Positions 1 to 9,715 of a stretch of 64,000 nt of DNA are shown here, one piece after another. The stretch's first letter is position 1. Every line of letters begins with the position of its first letter. The notes under the pieces are model-generated. The model ran no database searches, was not told the DNA's origin, and worked only from the letters and a program-made list of their open reading frames with translations. This stretch comes from Taklimakanibacter sp021828105 (lineage in GTDB: Bacteria > Pseudomonadota > Alphaproteobacteria > Rhizobiales > Aestuariivirgaceae): contig JAKATG010000021.1 of NCBI GenBank assembly GCA_021828105.1, positions 62,001-126,000 on the forward strand. Reading direction: 5' to 3'. The translations under genes and the position numbers were made by a program.

Positions 1-80
1 TCGGCCCGCGGGGCCATGGCCAACAGACATAAACCCATCACCACCACCAAGGCGGTCCCCAGCGCCCATAAACGCCCCAT
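1..80 (-). CDS. N-terminus of an exported protein (runs off the window)
   Basis: On the minus strand an ATG at 80 opens a frame that stays open to the window edge, 26 codons. The peptide begins MGRLWALGTA, has a valine/leucine-rich core and ends near MAPRA, which looks like a signal peptide with an AxA-like cleavage region. A G-rich stretch just upstream (GGGTTGGGGA) could serve as a weak ribosome site. It would diverge from holC with about 100 bp between them. The product cannot be identified from so little, and a chance ORF is possible. Confidence 0.4.
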   Translation of the reverse strand, partial: MGRLWALGTALVVVMGLCLLAMAPRA

Positions 81-181
81 TCCCCAACCCCATTTGCCAG
101 TTCTTGACCTGACCTTAGCGGCAAAGTTCCTGGCGCGCAAAGACCGTTGACCGATGCCGCTTGCCCGGCTTGGATGCGTCC

Positions 182-643
182 ATGACCGATATCCTGTTCT
201 ACCATCTCGAGCGCCAGCCGCTCGAACGCGTGCTGCCGCAGCTCCTGGAGCGCACTTTGGAGCGTGGCTGGCGGGCCGTCATCGAGACCGATTCGGACGA
301 CCGCGTCGAGGCGCTCTCGGCCATGCTGTGGACCTATACGGAAGAGGGCTTCCTGCCGCACGGCACCGCCCGCGACGGCCATGCCGAGGACCAGCCGGTG
401 TGGATCACCGCCTCGAACGACAATCCGAATCGCGCCTCGGTGCGCTTCTTTGTCGGCGGCGTCGAGCCCTCGGCCTATGACGGGCTGGAGCGTGCCGTGC
501 TGCTCTTCGACGGTGCCGATGCCGATGCCGTCGAGCGGGCCCGGCGCATCTGGAAGGAAGCAAAAGGCCAGGGCCACGAGGTGAGCTACTGGCAGCAGGA
601 CGAGCGCGGGCGCTGGCAGAACAAGGCGAAGAGCTCGGAGTGA
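182..643 (+). CDS. holC: DNA polymerase III subunit chi
   Basis: The 153-residue protein matches the chi subunit of the polymerase III clamp-loader complex, which binds single-strand binding protein and links it to the loader through psi. It opens MTDILFYHLERQPLERVLPQ and carries the family's central block around WTYTEEGFLPHGT and the later VLLFDG region. The ATG at 182 was preferred over an in-frame TTG at 161 because the family starts at MTDxxFYH. In many alphaproteobacteria holC follows the leucyl aminopeptidase gene pepA; here the upstream gene appears to be divergent instead. It ends 4 bp from the convergent metallopeptidase gene with no visible terminator between them. Confidence 0.9.
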   Translation: MTDILFYHLERQPLERVLPQLLERTLERGWRAVIETDSDDRVEALSAMLWTYTEEGFLPHGTARDGHAEDQPVWITASNDNPNRASVRFFVGGVEPSAYDGLERAVLLFDGADADAVERARRIWKEAKGQGHEVSYWQQDERGRWQNKAKSSE

Positions 644-647
644 CGGA

Positions 648-1328
648 TCAGAAACGCAGGATTCTGATCCAGCGCGCGACATCGATGAGGCTCATCAGCG
701 CCGAAGCGACATAGGTGAAGGCGGCGGCGCGGAGAACCTGGCGCGCGCCTTTCATGTCCTCGGGACGGATATAGTGGGTGAGAACGGGCAGCGCCCGCTT
801 GAAGCTCGCATCGAACTCCGTCGGCAGCGTCAGGACATGCAGGACGATGGTCGAGGCCAATATGGCCAGGCCGGTGGCGATCTGGAGACCCATCACCAAA
901 GGCGAGCGGGTGAGAGCGAAGAGGACGGGGGTCGCCAGGAGCAAGGCGCTGCCGACCTTCTCGATCACGATGCCATAGAAGACGAACCGTTGGCGCAGGC
1001 GCAAGGGCGCATAGCCTTCCTTGTCCTGCAGCGCATGCGCCGCTTCATGGGCGGCGACCGCGATGGCGGTGACCGACCTGCCGGCAAAATTGCTTTTGCT
1101 CAGACGCACGGCCTTGTCGATGGGGCTGTAATGGTCGCCGCCATCGATGGCTTCGACCTTGACCGTGGTGAGTCCGGCCTCGTCGAGCAGGTGCCGCGCG
1201 AGCTCGCCGCCGGTCCCTGGAAAATCCGCACGCTCTCGCGCATGGCGCGCCATGGTGCTCTTGATCCAGATCTGCGGCCCGAAGATCAGGCCCAGGAGAA
1301 CGATGCCGGCGAGCGCGATGAAAATCAT
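648..1328 (-). CDS. membrane zinc metallopeptidase (YugP-like)
   Basis: This 226-residue protein belongs to the neutral zinc metallopeptidase family typified by Bacillus YugP. The N-terminus (residues 1-23) is a membrane segment, followed by a soluble catalytic part with HEAAH at residues 94-98; His94 and His98 should bind zinc and Glu95 act as base. A later Glu in EFDAS (E171) is the probable third ligand, between further hydrophobic segments at about 116-168 and a last one near 200-220. The substrate of the family is not known. The gene starts 11 bp downstream of the ABC-F gene on the same strand, so the two are probably co-transcribed. I chose the ATG at 1328 because the membrane segment starts there; longer in-frame starts add a non-conserved basic stretch. 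Confidence 0.85.
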   Translation of the reverse strand: MIFIALAGIVLLGLIFGPQIWIKSTMARHARERADFPGTGGELARHLLDEAGLTTVKVEAIDGGDHYSPIDKAVRLSKSNFAGRSVTAIAVAAHEAAHALQDKEGYAPLRLRQRFVFYGIVIEKVGSALLLATPVLFALTRSPLVMGLQIATGLAILASTIVLHVLTLPTEFDASFKRALPVLTHYIRPEDMKGARQVLRAAAFTYVASALMSLIDVARWIRILRF

Positions 1329-1339
1329 TGATCCGGAAT

Positions 1340-3196
1340 CTAGGCGATCTGCTCGAGCCGCTCCTGGGCTTCGAGCCATTGGGTTTCCTGCTCTTCGAGA
1401 TCGCGGGCAAGCTTGGCGCGCAGGGTGGCGAAGCTTGCCGCCTTCTTGGGGTCGGCAATATAGAGCTGGTTGTCCTGCAGGGCGCGGTCCAGGACGTCGA
1501 TTTTTTCCTGTAATTTCGAAATCTTAACAGTGATTTCTTGAATCTGTTTCTTCACCGTCGCCGGATTGGAGCGGGCGACCGGCGGGGGTTGCTTGGCGGG
1601 CGTCGGCGACGCTGTTTCGCGCTTCTGCGGCGTGCGCCCGAGGATGAAATCCGTATAGTCGTCCATGTCGCCGTCGAAGGGCTTCACCGTGCCATTGGCG
1701 ACGAGCCACAAGCGGTCGGCCGAGGTCTCGATGATGTGCCGGTCATGGCTGATCAGGATGACGGCGCCCTCATAGTCGTTGATCGCATGGATCAAGGCCT
1801 CGCGCGAATCGACGTCGAGATGGTTGGTCGGCTCGTCGAGCACCAATATATGCGGCGCATGGAAGGCGGCGAGCGCGAAGAGGAGGCGCGCCTTCTCGCC
1901 GCCCGACAGGGTCTTGCATTGGGAATCGGCGAGCGCCGCGCCAAAACCATAGGAGCCGAGGCGCCCGCGCCTTTGCGCCTGGGTGTGCTCCGGCATCAGG
2001 TCGGTGAAGTAGTCATAGGGTGTGCGCTCGGGCGACAATTCATCGAGCTGATGCTGCGCGAAATAGCCCACGGTCAATCGCGGCGGATGCCGCATCTCGC
2101 CGCTCATCGTCTCGAGCTTGCCGCAGAGCAGCTTGGCGAAGGTCGACTTGCCGTTGCCGTTGGAGCCCAGAAGCGCGATGCGGTCGTCGGGATCGAGCCT
2201 GAGCGTGATGTTGCGCAGAATCGGCTTGCCTTGCGTATAGCCGACGGAAGCACTGTCCCAGCGCACCAAGGGCGGCGCCAGGGGCTTTTCCGGATTGGGG
2301 AAGTGGAAGGGATAGACGCGGTCCTCGATCACATCAGCGATCGGCTCGAGCCTGGCCAGCGCCTTGATACGGCTCTGCGCCTGGCGCGCCTTGGAGGCCT
2401 TGTAGCGGAAGCGCTCGACGAAGGCCTCCATATGCTTGCGCTGGTCTTCCTGCTTCTTCTTGAGCTTGAGGGTGAGCGCCTGCTGCTCGCGCCGCTGCCG
2501 CTCGAAGCTGTCGTAGTTGCCCTGATAGAGCGTGAGCTTGCCGCGCTCGAGATGGAGAATCGCGCCCACCGCGTCATTGAGCAGGTCGCGGTCGTGGCTC
2601 ACCATCAGGATCGTGTGCGGATAGGAGCGGATGAAGCTCTTCAGCCAGATCGTGCCTTCGAGATCGAGATAGTTGGTGGGCTCGTCGAGCAGCAGCACGT
2701 CGGGCGAGGCGAAGAGGGCGGCCGCCAGCGCCACGCGCATGCGCCAGCCGCCGGAGAGCGCCGAGCAGGGACCGGCCTGCGTCGCTTCCGAGAAGCCGAG
2801 GCCCGACAGGATGGTGGCGGCGCGCGCCGGCGCCGAATGGGCGTCGATGTCGGCGAGGCGGAGCTGGATCTCGGAAATGCGGTGCGGATCCTCCGCCGTC
2901 TCGGCTTCCTCGAGAAGGCTGGCGCGCTCGTGATCGGCGGCGAGAACGGTGTCGAGAAGCGAGGAATCGCCGCCGGGCGCTTCCTGCGCCACCGTGCCGA
3001 TCCGGGCATTGCGCGGCATGCCGACGGTGCCCGACTCCGACTGGAGATCGCCCAGGATCAGGTGCAGCAGGGTCGATTTGCCCACGCCATTGCGGCCCAC
3101 CAGGCCGACCTTGTGGCCGCCCGGTATGGCAACGGTCGCATTATCGAGCAGCAGACGCCCCGCAATGCGATAGGTGAGGCCATTCACATGCAACAT
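1340..3196 (-). CDS. ABC-F family ATP-binding protein
   Basis: This is a soluble protein of 618 residues with two ABC ATPase domains and no membrane segments, the layout of ABC-F proteins that act on the ribosome. The first domain has Walker A GRNGVGKST, signature LSGGWRMR and Walker B LLLDEPTNYLD; the second has GSNGNGKST, LSGGEKAR and LVLDEPTNHLD. Between them is the charged linker (LKLKKKQEDQRKHMEAF) typical of the family. The C-terminus ends in a predicted coiled coil after a proline-rich stretch, as in YheS/Uup-like members. The ATG at 3196 (MLHVNGLTY) is preferred to an upstream TTG. It diverges from ppc across 80 bp. The exact ABC-F subgroup and any role in antibiotic protection cannot be told. 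Confidence 0.92.
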   Translation of the reverse strand: MLHVNGLTYRIAGRLLLDNATVAIPGGHKVGLVGRNGVGKSTLLHLILGDLQSESGTVGMPRNARIGTVAQEAPGGDSSLLDTVLAADHERASLLEEAETAEDPHRISEIQLRLADIDAHSAPARAATILSGLGFSEATQAGPCSALSGGWRMRVALAAALFASPDVLLLDEPTNYLDLEGTIWLKSFIRSYPHTILMVSHDRDLLNDAVGAILHLERGKLTLYQGNYDSFERQRREQQALTLKLKKKQEDQRKHMEAFVERFRYKASKARQAQSRIKALARLEPIADVIEDRVYPFHFPNPEKPLAPPLVRWDSASVGYTQGKPILRNITLRLDPDDRIALLGSNGNGKSTFAKLLCGKLETMSGEMRHPPRLTVGYFAQHQLDELSPERTPYDYFTDLMPEHTQAQRRGRLGSYGFGAALADSQCKTLSGGEKARLLFALAAFHAPHILVLDEPTNHLDVDSREALIHAINDYEGAVILISHDRHIIETSADRLWLVANGTVKPFDGDMDDYTDFILGRTPQKRETASPTPAKQPPPVARSNPATVKKQIQEITVKISKLQEKIDVLDRALQDNQLYIADPKKAASFATLRAKLARDLEEQETQWLEAQERLEQIA

Positions 3197-3276
3197 GGGC
3201 GGGCTGTTTAGCCGCAATCAAAGCCATTGTCATTCTTTAGGTGCAGTGCACAATGGTTGCCCGGAGGACAGCCGAA

Positions 3277-5991
3277 ATGGCAGACACGACCCGGCATATT
3301 TTGCCCGTCGACGGCGGCTATGTGGACGAGATCACTGTCCTCCTGCGCGACCTGTTGCGCCGGGTGATCCGCGAGCGGGCGCCTAAGGTTCTCGCCATCA
3401 TCGACAATCCCGAAGATGCCCGATCGATCAAGCCCGAGCTGATCGCGCCCGCTCTGCAGGTCATCGGCATCTGGCTGCAGCTCCTGAACATCGCCGAGGA
3501 AAATGCCGCCATGCGCTCGAGGCGAAGGCTCGAGACGATGGGCGGCAACGATCAGATATTGGGCTCCTTCTCCAATGCCTTCGCCACCATCGCGGCGGCG
3601 GGCGCCTCGGGCGAAGCCGTGGCCAAGGCGCTCGAGACGGCGGAAGCCGGCCCGACCATTACCGCGCATCCGACCGAGGCCAAGCGGGTGACGGTACTCG
3701 AGATCCACCGGCGCATCTATTTGCGCCTCTATGACCTCGAGAGCCCGCGCTGGACGCCGCGCGAGCGCGAGGCGCTCATCCGGCAATTGCGCAACGATAT
3801 CGACCTCCTATGGCTGACGGGCGAGATCAGGCTCGAAAAGCCGACGGTCGAGGCCGAGGTTGCCTGGGGCCTGCACTTCTTCCGCGAAGCCTTGTTCGAG
3901 CGCGCACCCCAGCTCTGCGAGTTGCTGGAAGGAGCGCTGCAGCGCCATTATCCCGAGCAGCCGATCAGGGTCCGCCCGCCGGTCCGATTCTATTCGTGGA
4001 TCGGCGGCGATCGCGACGGCAATCCTTATGTCACCGTAGCGACGACGCGCCGGGCTTTGGACGAGAATGCGCGGGCCGCGACCGAAAGGCTCGACAAGCG
4101 CCTCGAATATCTGGCGCAGACGGTATCGGTCTCCGAGCGGGAGGCCGATGTGCCGGAGGCTTTTCGCGCCCGCGTGACGCGCGAGATCGCCCATGCCGCC
4201 GACGAGACGCTGGCGGCGCGCAATCCGGGCGAGCCCTTCCGCCAGTATTTCACCGCGCTCAGAGCGAGGCTCGCGGCGACGAGAAGCCCGGGTGATTTCC
4301 CGGACCGGAAGCCTTTCGCCGATCCGGACGAACTCGCCGAGGCGATCCTTCATGCGGAGCGCGCACTGTCCCAGATGCGCGCGACCTCGATCGCCGCCTT
4401 CACCGTAAGACCGGTGCGCTGGGAGGTCGAGATCTTCGGCTTCCGCACCATGAGCCTCGACATGCGCCAGAACACCACGGTCATCAACCGCGTGCTGGCG
4501 GAGCTTTGGCAGAAATTCAACCCGACCGCCAAGCGCGAGCCGCCGAAAGCCGATTCGGCCGAATGGACGAAATGGGTGCAGGCGGAGCTCAAGAAGCCGA
4601 TGGGCTTCCTGCCGCTGTTCCAGGGGCTGTCGGAAGAGGCACGGGAGACGCTCGATCTCTTAGGGCTCGTCCGTGCATCGCTCGACGGCACCGATCCCAA
4701 GGCGACCGGCGCCTTCGTCCTTTCCATGACGCGCAGCGCCACCGACATACTGGGCCTCTATCTGCTCGCCAAATATTGCGGTCTCTTCACCGATGCCGCC
4801 TCGCGCGAGAGCTCTCGCCTCGCGATCGTCCCCTTGTTCGAGACGATCGACGACCTGCAGCGCGCCCCCGGCATCATGGAGGAATTGTTCAAGATCCCGA
4901 TGGTCCGCCGCACCATCAAGACGCAGGGCGGCCGCCAGGAGATCATGCTCGGCTATTCCGATAGCAACAAGGATGGCGGCTTCTTCTGCGCGAGCTTCGA
5001 GCTCTATGAGACGCAGCGCCGTCTGGTCCAGGTGGCGCGCAGTGCCGGCATCGAGATCAGCTTCTTCCATGGCCGCGGCGGCTCGGTGAGCCGTGGCGGC
5101 GCCCCGACCGGGCGCGCCATCGCCGCCCAGCCCGCAGGGACTGTGGGCGGGCATTTGCGCGTGACGGAGCAGGGCGAGGTGGTGTCGTCCAAATTCGCCA
5201 ATCGCGGCACGGCGCTCTATCACCTGGAAGTGCTAGCCTCGAGCGTGCTCGTCCATACGCTCAAATCGGCGAAGGAAAGCGAATTGCGCCTGGTGCCTGA
5301 GCATCAGGCGGCGGTCGAAGCCATCGCGGCCTCATCCTTCAAGGCCTATCGCGGCCTCGCCGAGGATCCGGGCCTCATCGATTATTTCCAGGCGGCGAGC
5401 CCGGTCGAGGAATTGTCTCTCCTCAAGATGGGATCAAGACCGGCGCGCCGTTTCGGCGCCAAAGGTGTCGAGGATCTGCGCGCCATTCCCTGGGTCTTCG
5501 CCTGGAGCCAGAACCGGCATGTCGTCACCGGCTGGTACGGGCTGGGCTCGGCGCTCGATCAATATGCCGCCGAGCATGGCGACAAGGGGCTGGCGCTTCT
5601 GAAAGAGATGTTCGTGCGCTCACGCGGCTTCAGGCTGGCCATCGACGAAGTCGAGAAATCCCTCTATCTCGCGGATATGGAGATCGCGGATCTCTATGCC
5701 GGGCTGGTGCCCGATCGCAAGGCGGCGAAGCGCATCCTGGAGCGTGTCCAGGCGGAGCATGCGCTGACCCGCGACAGGGTGCTCGCTCTGTCCGGCGCCA
5801 GCGGGCTCTGCGCCCGTTTCCCTGGCTTCCGCCGCCGTTTCGATCGGGTGCGTCCGATGATCGACCAGACCAATCGCTGGCAGGTCGATCTCTTGAAGGA
5901 CGCCCGCGCCGGCAAGCACAAGGACAAGGCGCTGGCGCCGCTCCTCATGACGATGAATTGCATCGCGGCAGGCCTCGGCTGGACCGGGTGA
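3277..5991 (+). CDS. ppc: phosphoenolpyruvate carboxylase
   Basis: The 904-residue enzyme carboxylates phosphoenolpyruvate with bicarbonate to give oxaloacetate, refilling the TCA cycle in the cytoplasm. Diagnostic motifs are intact: TAHPTEAKR with catalytic His near residue 131, LGYSDSNKDGG, and FHGRGGSVSRGG with the glycine-rich loop near residues 598-609. Length is normal for bacterial PEPC. The ATG at 3277 has a good Shine-Dalgarno (GGAGG at 3263-3267), so the upstream in-frame TTG/GTG starts are unlikely. It is a single gene divergent from the ABC-F gene, and the following transporter operon starts after a 63-bp gap. Confidence 0.97.
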   Translation: MADTTRHILPVDGGYVDEITVLLRDLLRRVIRERAPKVLAIIDNPEDARSIKPELIAPALQVIGIWLQLLNIAEENAAMRSRRRLETMGGNDQILGSFSNAFATIAAAGASGEAVAKALETAEAGPTITAHPTEAKRVTVLEIHRRIYLRLYDLESPRWTPREREALIRQLRNDIDLLWLTGEIRLEKPTVEAEVAWGLHFFREALFERAPQLCELLEGALQRHYPEQPIRVRPPVRFYSWIGGDRDGNPYVTVATTRRALDENARAATERLDKRLEYLAQTVSVSEREADVPEAFRARVTREIAHAADETLAARNPGEPFRQYFTALRARLAATRSPGDFPDRKPFADPDELAEAILHAERALSQMRATSIAAFTVRPVRWEVEIFGFRTMSLDMRQNTTVINRVLAELWQKFNPTAKREPPKADSAEWTKWVQAELKKPMGFLPLFQGLSEEARETLDLLGLVRASLDGTDPKATGAFVLSMTRSATDILGLYLLAKYCGLFTDAASRESSRLAIVPLFETIDDLQRAPGIMEELFKIPMVRRTIKTQGGRQEIMLGYSDSNKDGGFFCASFELYETQRRLVQVARSAGIEISFFHGRGGSVSRGGAPTGRAIAAQPAGTVGGHLRVTEQGEVVSSKFANRGTALYHLEVLASSVLVHTLKSAKESELRLVPEHQAAVEAIAASSFKAYRGLAEDPGLIDYFQAASPVEELSLLKMGSRPARRFGAKGVEDLRAIPWVFAWSQNRHVVTGWYGLGSALDQYAAEHGDKGLALLKEMFVRSRGFRLAIDEVEKSLYLADMEIADLYAGLVPDRKAAKRILERVQAEHALTRDRVLALSGASGLCARFPGFRRRFDRVRPMIDQTNRWQVDLLKDARAGKHKDKALAPLLMTMNCIAAGLGWTG

Positions 5992-6054
5992 TCTTGCCGA
6001 ACCTCCCGGAGAATGATCTAGTTGCACAAAAGATCAAACCTACGGAGGAAACCT

Positions 6055-6924
6055 GTGGAACTTACCAAGCGGAGCTTTCTGGCCGCCGCGGCGCTCGCCG
6101 TGCTGGCCCACTTCTCGATGCCCGCAAACGCTGCCGACATGATCGGCAATTGCGAATTGTCGGGCAAGAAGGGATCGATCCCGATCACCAATCCCGCCAA
6201 GGCCGGACAGTTCACGGTGGTGGTGTCGCTGCCGGCGCCGATCTGGTGGAACGGCGACACGCCGGAAACGATCAAAGACGGCATGGAATATTGCTTTGCC
6301 GCCGAGATCGCCTGGCGGGCGGGCTATGACAAGTTCGAGCTCGTCAATGTCGGCTGGGATCCGCTGGTCACCGGCCAGGTGACGGATTTCGACCTGGCGA
6401 TTTCCGAGATCTCGATCACCGACGAGCGCAAGAAGGTCGTCGACTTCTCGGTTCCCTATTTCGGCTCGGATATCGGCGTCCTCGTCCGCGCCGACGCGCC
6501 GGTCGATGAGAAATCGATCAAGCAGAAGACGGTCGGCGTGCAGCAGGCGACGACGGGCGCCACCTTCGTGGCAGATGTCCTCAAGATTCCCGCGGGCCAG
6601 ACCCAGGTCTATCCCGACCAGGGCGACATGTTCACCGCCCTCGCCGCCGGCCAGATCGATGCCGCCGTCACCGACACCTCGATCGTGCTCGCCGAGGAAG
6701 TGAAGACCAAGGGCCAGCATGTGGTGGCGGGCCAGTACAAGACCGGCGAGAGCTATGGCGCCATCTATCCCAAGGGCGGCGCCAACAATGCGACGCTCGA
6801 CAAGATCATCCAGTCGATCATCGATGACGGCACCATGTCGAAGCTCGCCGACAAATATCTGGCGGCCGTCTGGGGCAAGGATCCGGCCAAGGTTCCGTAT
6901 TTCAATGTGGACGCCGGATCCTGA
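6055..6924 (+). CDS. amino acid ABC transporter substrate-binding protein
   Basis: The protein has 289 residues: a signal peptide (about residues 1-28, ending near PANAAD) and a periplasmic binding domain of the polar amino acid family (SBP_bac_3). Family blocks are visible in DFDLAISEISITDERKKVVDFS and in the AALAAGQIDAAVTDTS region. The start is a GTG at 6055 with Shine-Dalgarno GGAGG at 6044-6048; earlier in-frame codons lack one. It is the first gene of an operon with the permease and the ATPase. The ligand is not predictable beyond a polar amino acid or related cation. Confidence 0.9.
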   Translation: MELTKRSFLAAAALAVLAHFSMPANAADMIGNCELSGKKGSIPITNPAKAGQFTVVVSLPAPIWWNGDTPETIKDGMEYCFAAEIAWRAGYDKFELVNVGWDPLVTGQVTDFDLAISEISITDERKKVVDFSVPYFGSDIGVLVRADAPVDEKSIKQKTVGVQQATTGATFVADVLKIPAGQTQVYPDQGDMFTALAAGQIDAAVTDTSIVLAEEVKTKGQHVVAGQYKTGESYGAIYPKGGANNATLDKIIQSIIDDGTMSKLADKYLAAVWGKDPAKVPYFNVDAGS

Positions 6925-6927
6925 TAG

Positions 6928-8106
6928 GTGACCGACATCGCAGCGAAGGAGAGAGTGGGCAGGGCTCTGCCCACCCTCCCGCCGCGGACTGACGGGCTCG
7001 CCCTCGCGGCTTTGCTGTTCGCCGGCTTCTGCGTGCTGTGCGCCTGGGCGGCGGCCCGCACGGTTGGCGCTGCCCTTGATCACTTGCAGATCGAGCGGGG
7101 CGCCGGCTGGTCTTCGATCTTCTTCCTGGTGATCGCCGCCACGGCGGCGCTGTTCTGGCCGGCTTCGCGGGCCTGGCGCTTTTCCAGCCGCGCCAAGAGC
7201 GCGCTTTTCGCCGGCAATATCGTCGAAGCGCGCATCGATGCGGCTTCCGCCCGTGAGTGGTCCTATCTGACCTTCGGCTGGGGGGCGGCAGCCCTGGTCG
7301 TCCTGGGCTTTGCCGGCTTCATCATGGCGAATAATGCCGGGGTCGGAAAAACCTTCTTCTACCTGCCGCTCATCCTCGAGAAATGGCCTCTCGTGGTCTG
7401 GGCCTTCTGGAACAACGTCAAGATCTTCGTGATCGCCGAGATCCTGGTGCTCGTCTGGGGGCTCGTGGTGGCGATCGCGCGCCTCCTGCCGGGACCGGCC
7501 GGCCAACCGGTTCGTTTGCTCGCCATCGCCTATTGCGATGTCTTTCGCGGCCTTCCGGCCATCTTGACGCTCTATCTCGTCGGCTTCGGCCTGCCGATCT
7601 CGGGGCTCCCCGATCTCATCGTGCCGCCGATCGTCGGGCTCTTCGTCAATTTCGGCGGCATGACGGCGGCCGAGATCAAGCAATATACCCGCATTCCCTT
7701 GCCCTGGTATTGCATCCTCGCTTTGACCCTCACTTACGGCGCCTATGTCGCCGAGGTCTATCGCGCCGGCATCGAAAGCATCCATCCGAGCCAATGGGCG
7801 GCGTCGCGCTCGCTCGGCCTCTCCTATCTGCAGACGCTGCGCTATGTGATCGTGCCGCAGGCGGTGCGCCGCATCATGGCGCCGCTGCTCAACGACTTCA
7901 TCGGCCTGCAGAAGGATACGGCCCTCGTCCAGGTCATCGGCGTGGTCGACGGCTTCAACCAGTCGCGCATGATCGCCTCCAATGCCTTCAATCTCTCGGC
8001 CGTGACCATCGTCGCGATCATCTTCGTGCTCATCACCATTCCGCAGGCCCGCTTCGTCGACCGGCTGGTCGAACGCGACCAGGCCCGCATGCGGGCGGCG
8101 AGCTGA
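6928..8106 (+). CDS. amino acid ABC transporter permease
   Basis: This 392-residue inner membrane protein is a HisM/GlnP-type permease. After an N-terminal half with several membrane segments it carries the transmembrane domain and the EAA loop (YRAGIESIHPSQWAASRSLG) that docks on the ATPase. It is longer than the usual 220-residue subunit and, as the only permease in the operon, probably forms a homodimer. The start is a GTG at 6928, 3 bp after the binding-protein stop. Its first codons include the hairpin at 6955-6974, which encodes VGRALPTL, a stretch with no expected function. The ATPase gene starts 1 bp after its stop. Confidence 0.9.
   Translation: MTDIAAKERVGRALPTLPPRTDGLALAALLFAGFCVLCAWAAARTVGAALDHLQIERGAGWSSIFFLVIAATAALFWPASRAWRFSSRAKSALFAGNIVEARIDAASAREWSYLTFGWGAAALVVLGFAGFIMANNAGVGKTFFYLPLILEKWPLVVWAFWNNVKIFVIAEILVLVWGLVVAIARLLPGPAGQPVRLLAIAYCDVFRGLPAILTLYLVGFGLPISGLPDLIVPPIVGLFVNFGGMTAAEIKQYTRIPLPWYCILALTLTYGAYVAEVYRAGIESIHPSQWAASRSLGLSYLQTLRYVIVPQAVRRIMAPLLNDFIGLQKDTALVQVIGVVDGFNQSRMIASNAFNLSAVTIVAIIFVLITIPQARFVDRLVERDQARMRAAS
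6955..6974 (+). promoter_or_regulatory. perfect 8-bp stem-loop at the binding-protein/permease junction
   Basis: The arms GTGGGCAG (6955-6962) and CTGCCCAC (6967-6974) pair perfectly around a GGCT loop. The hairpin lies 30 bp after the binding-protein stop and inside the first codons of the permease. Such hairpins after binding-protein genes often protect the upstream mRNA and raise its level relative to the permease. That role is inferred here. Confidence 0.5.
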
Positions 8107-8107
8107 C

Positions 8108-8851
<744 letters not shown>

Positions 8852-8857
8852 CATCAC

Positions 8858-9619
8858 ATGTCACGCATAGCAGTCCTCACTGTGCCTTCGCCGCAGTCCT
8901 GGATCGTGATCAATGCGCTCGCCAGGCATTTCGGGCCGGTCGCGATCATCGCCGAGGAGCGCGAATCGAAGCTGGCGCTGATCCGCAAGCGCATGCGCCG
9001 GCAAGGCCTGGTCACGGTCCTGGGGCAGATCGGCTTCGTCCTGTTCCAGAAGCTTTTGGCGCGGCGTTCAGGCCATCGGATCGCGGAGATCGCCGCCGAA
9101 TATGGCCTCGAGCCCGAGCCCAATCCTGCCTGTGAGCTTCTGCCGGTCAGGTCGGTCAACAGCATGGCCTGCCGCGCCGCCCTTGCCATGCTGAAGCCCG
9201 ACGTCGTCCTGGTCATCGGCACGCGCATCATCGGCAAGGAGACGCTTCAGAGCATCACGGCACCGGCGATCAACTTCCATTCCGGCATCAATCCCAAATA
9301 TCGCGGGCAGGCGGGCGGCTATTGGGCGCTGGCTTCGGGCGATCCGGAAAATGCCGGCGTCACCGTCCATCTCGTCGATGAAGGCGTCGACACGGGCGCC
9401 GTACTCTATCAGGCGCGTTTCACGGCCACGCCTCAGGACAATTTCCTCACTTATTTCTACATCCAGGCGGCGATCGCCCGGCCGCTCGCGATCAAGGCCG
9501 TCGAGGATGCTCTCTCAGGCCGGTTGAAACCGGTGAAGGTCGATCTGCCCTCGCAGCAATTCTATCATCCGACCTTGTGGTTCTATCTGCGGACCGCCTG
9601 GACGAAGGGGGTTTGGTAG
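8858..9619 (+). CDS. formyltransferase-fold protein
   Basis: The 253-residue protein has the formyltransferase fold of Met-tRNA formyltransferase, PurN and sugar N-formyltransferases. The catalytic block is INFHSGINPKYRGQAGGYWA, with the His and the P-x-YRG motif; the later HLVDEGVDTGAVL is the other family signature and supplies the catalytic Asp. The acceptor is unknown, since neither the tRNA-binding C-terminal domain nor the standard purine context is present. It lies 6 bp downstream of the transporter ATPase, so a role in modifying the imported amine or amino acid is possible but unproven. Confidence 0.8.
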   Translation: MSRIAVLTVPSPQSWIVINALARHFGPVAIIAEERESKLALIRKRMRRQGLVTVLGQIGFVLFQKLLARRSGHRIAEIAAEYGLEPEPNPACELLPVRSVNSMACRAALAMLKPDVVLVIGTRIIGKETLQSITAPAINFHSGINPKYRGQAGGYWALASGDPENAGVTVHLVDEGVDTGAVLYQARFTATPQDNFLTYFYIQAAIARPLAIKAVEDALSGRLKPVKVDLPSQQFYHPTLWFYLRTAWTKGVW

Positions 9620-9715
9620 CCGAGGCCATTCAGGGTCTCGGGAACTTTCTGCGATACTTGCCGTTTTGCCACTCACTGCGCCTCGCGCGGTCTCAAGAAT
9701 GAGGAAGGACAAGCA

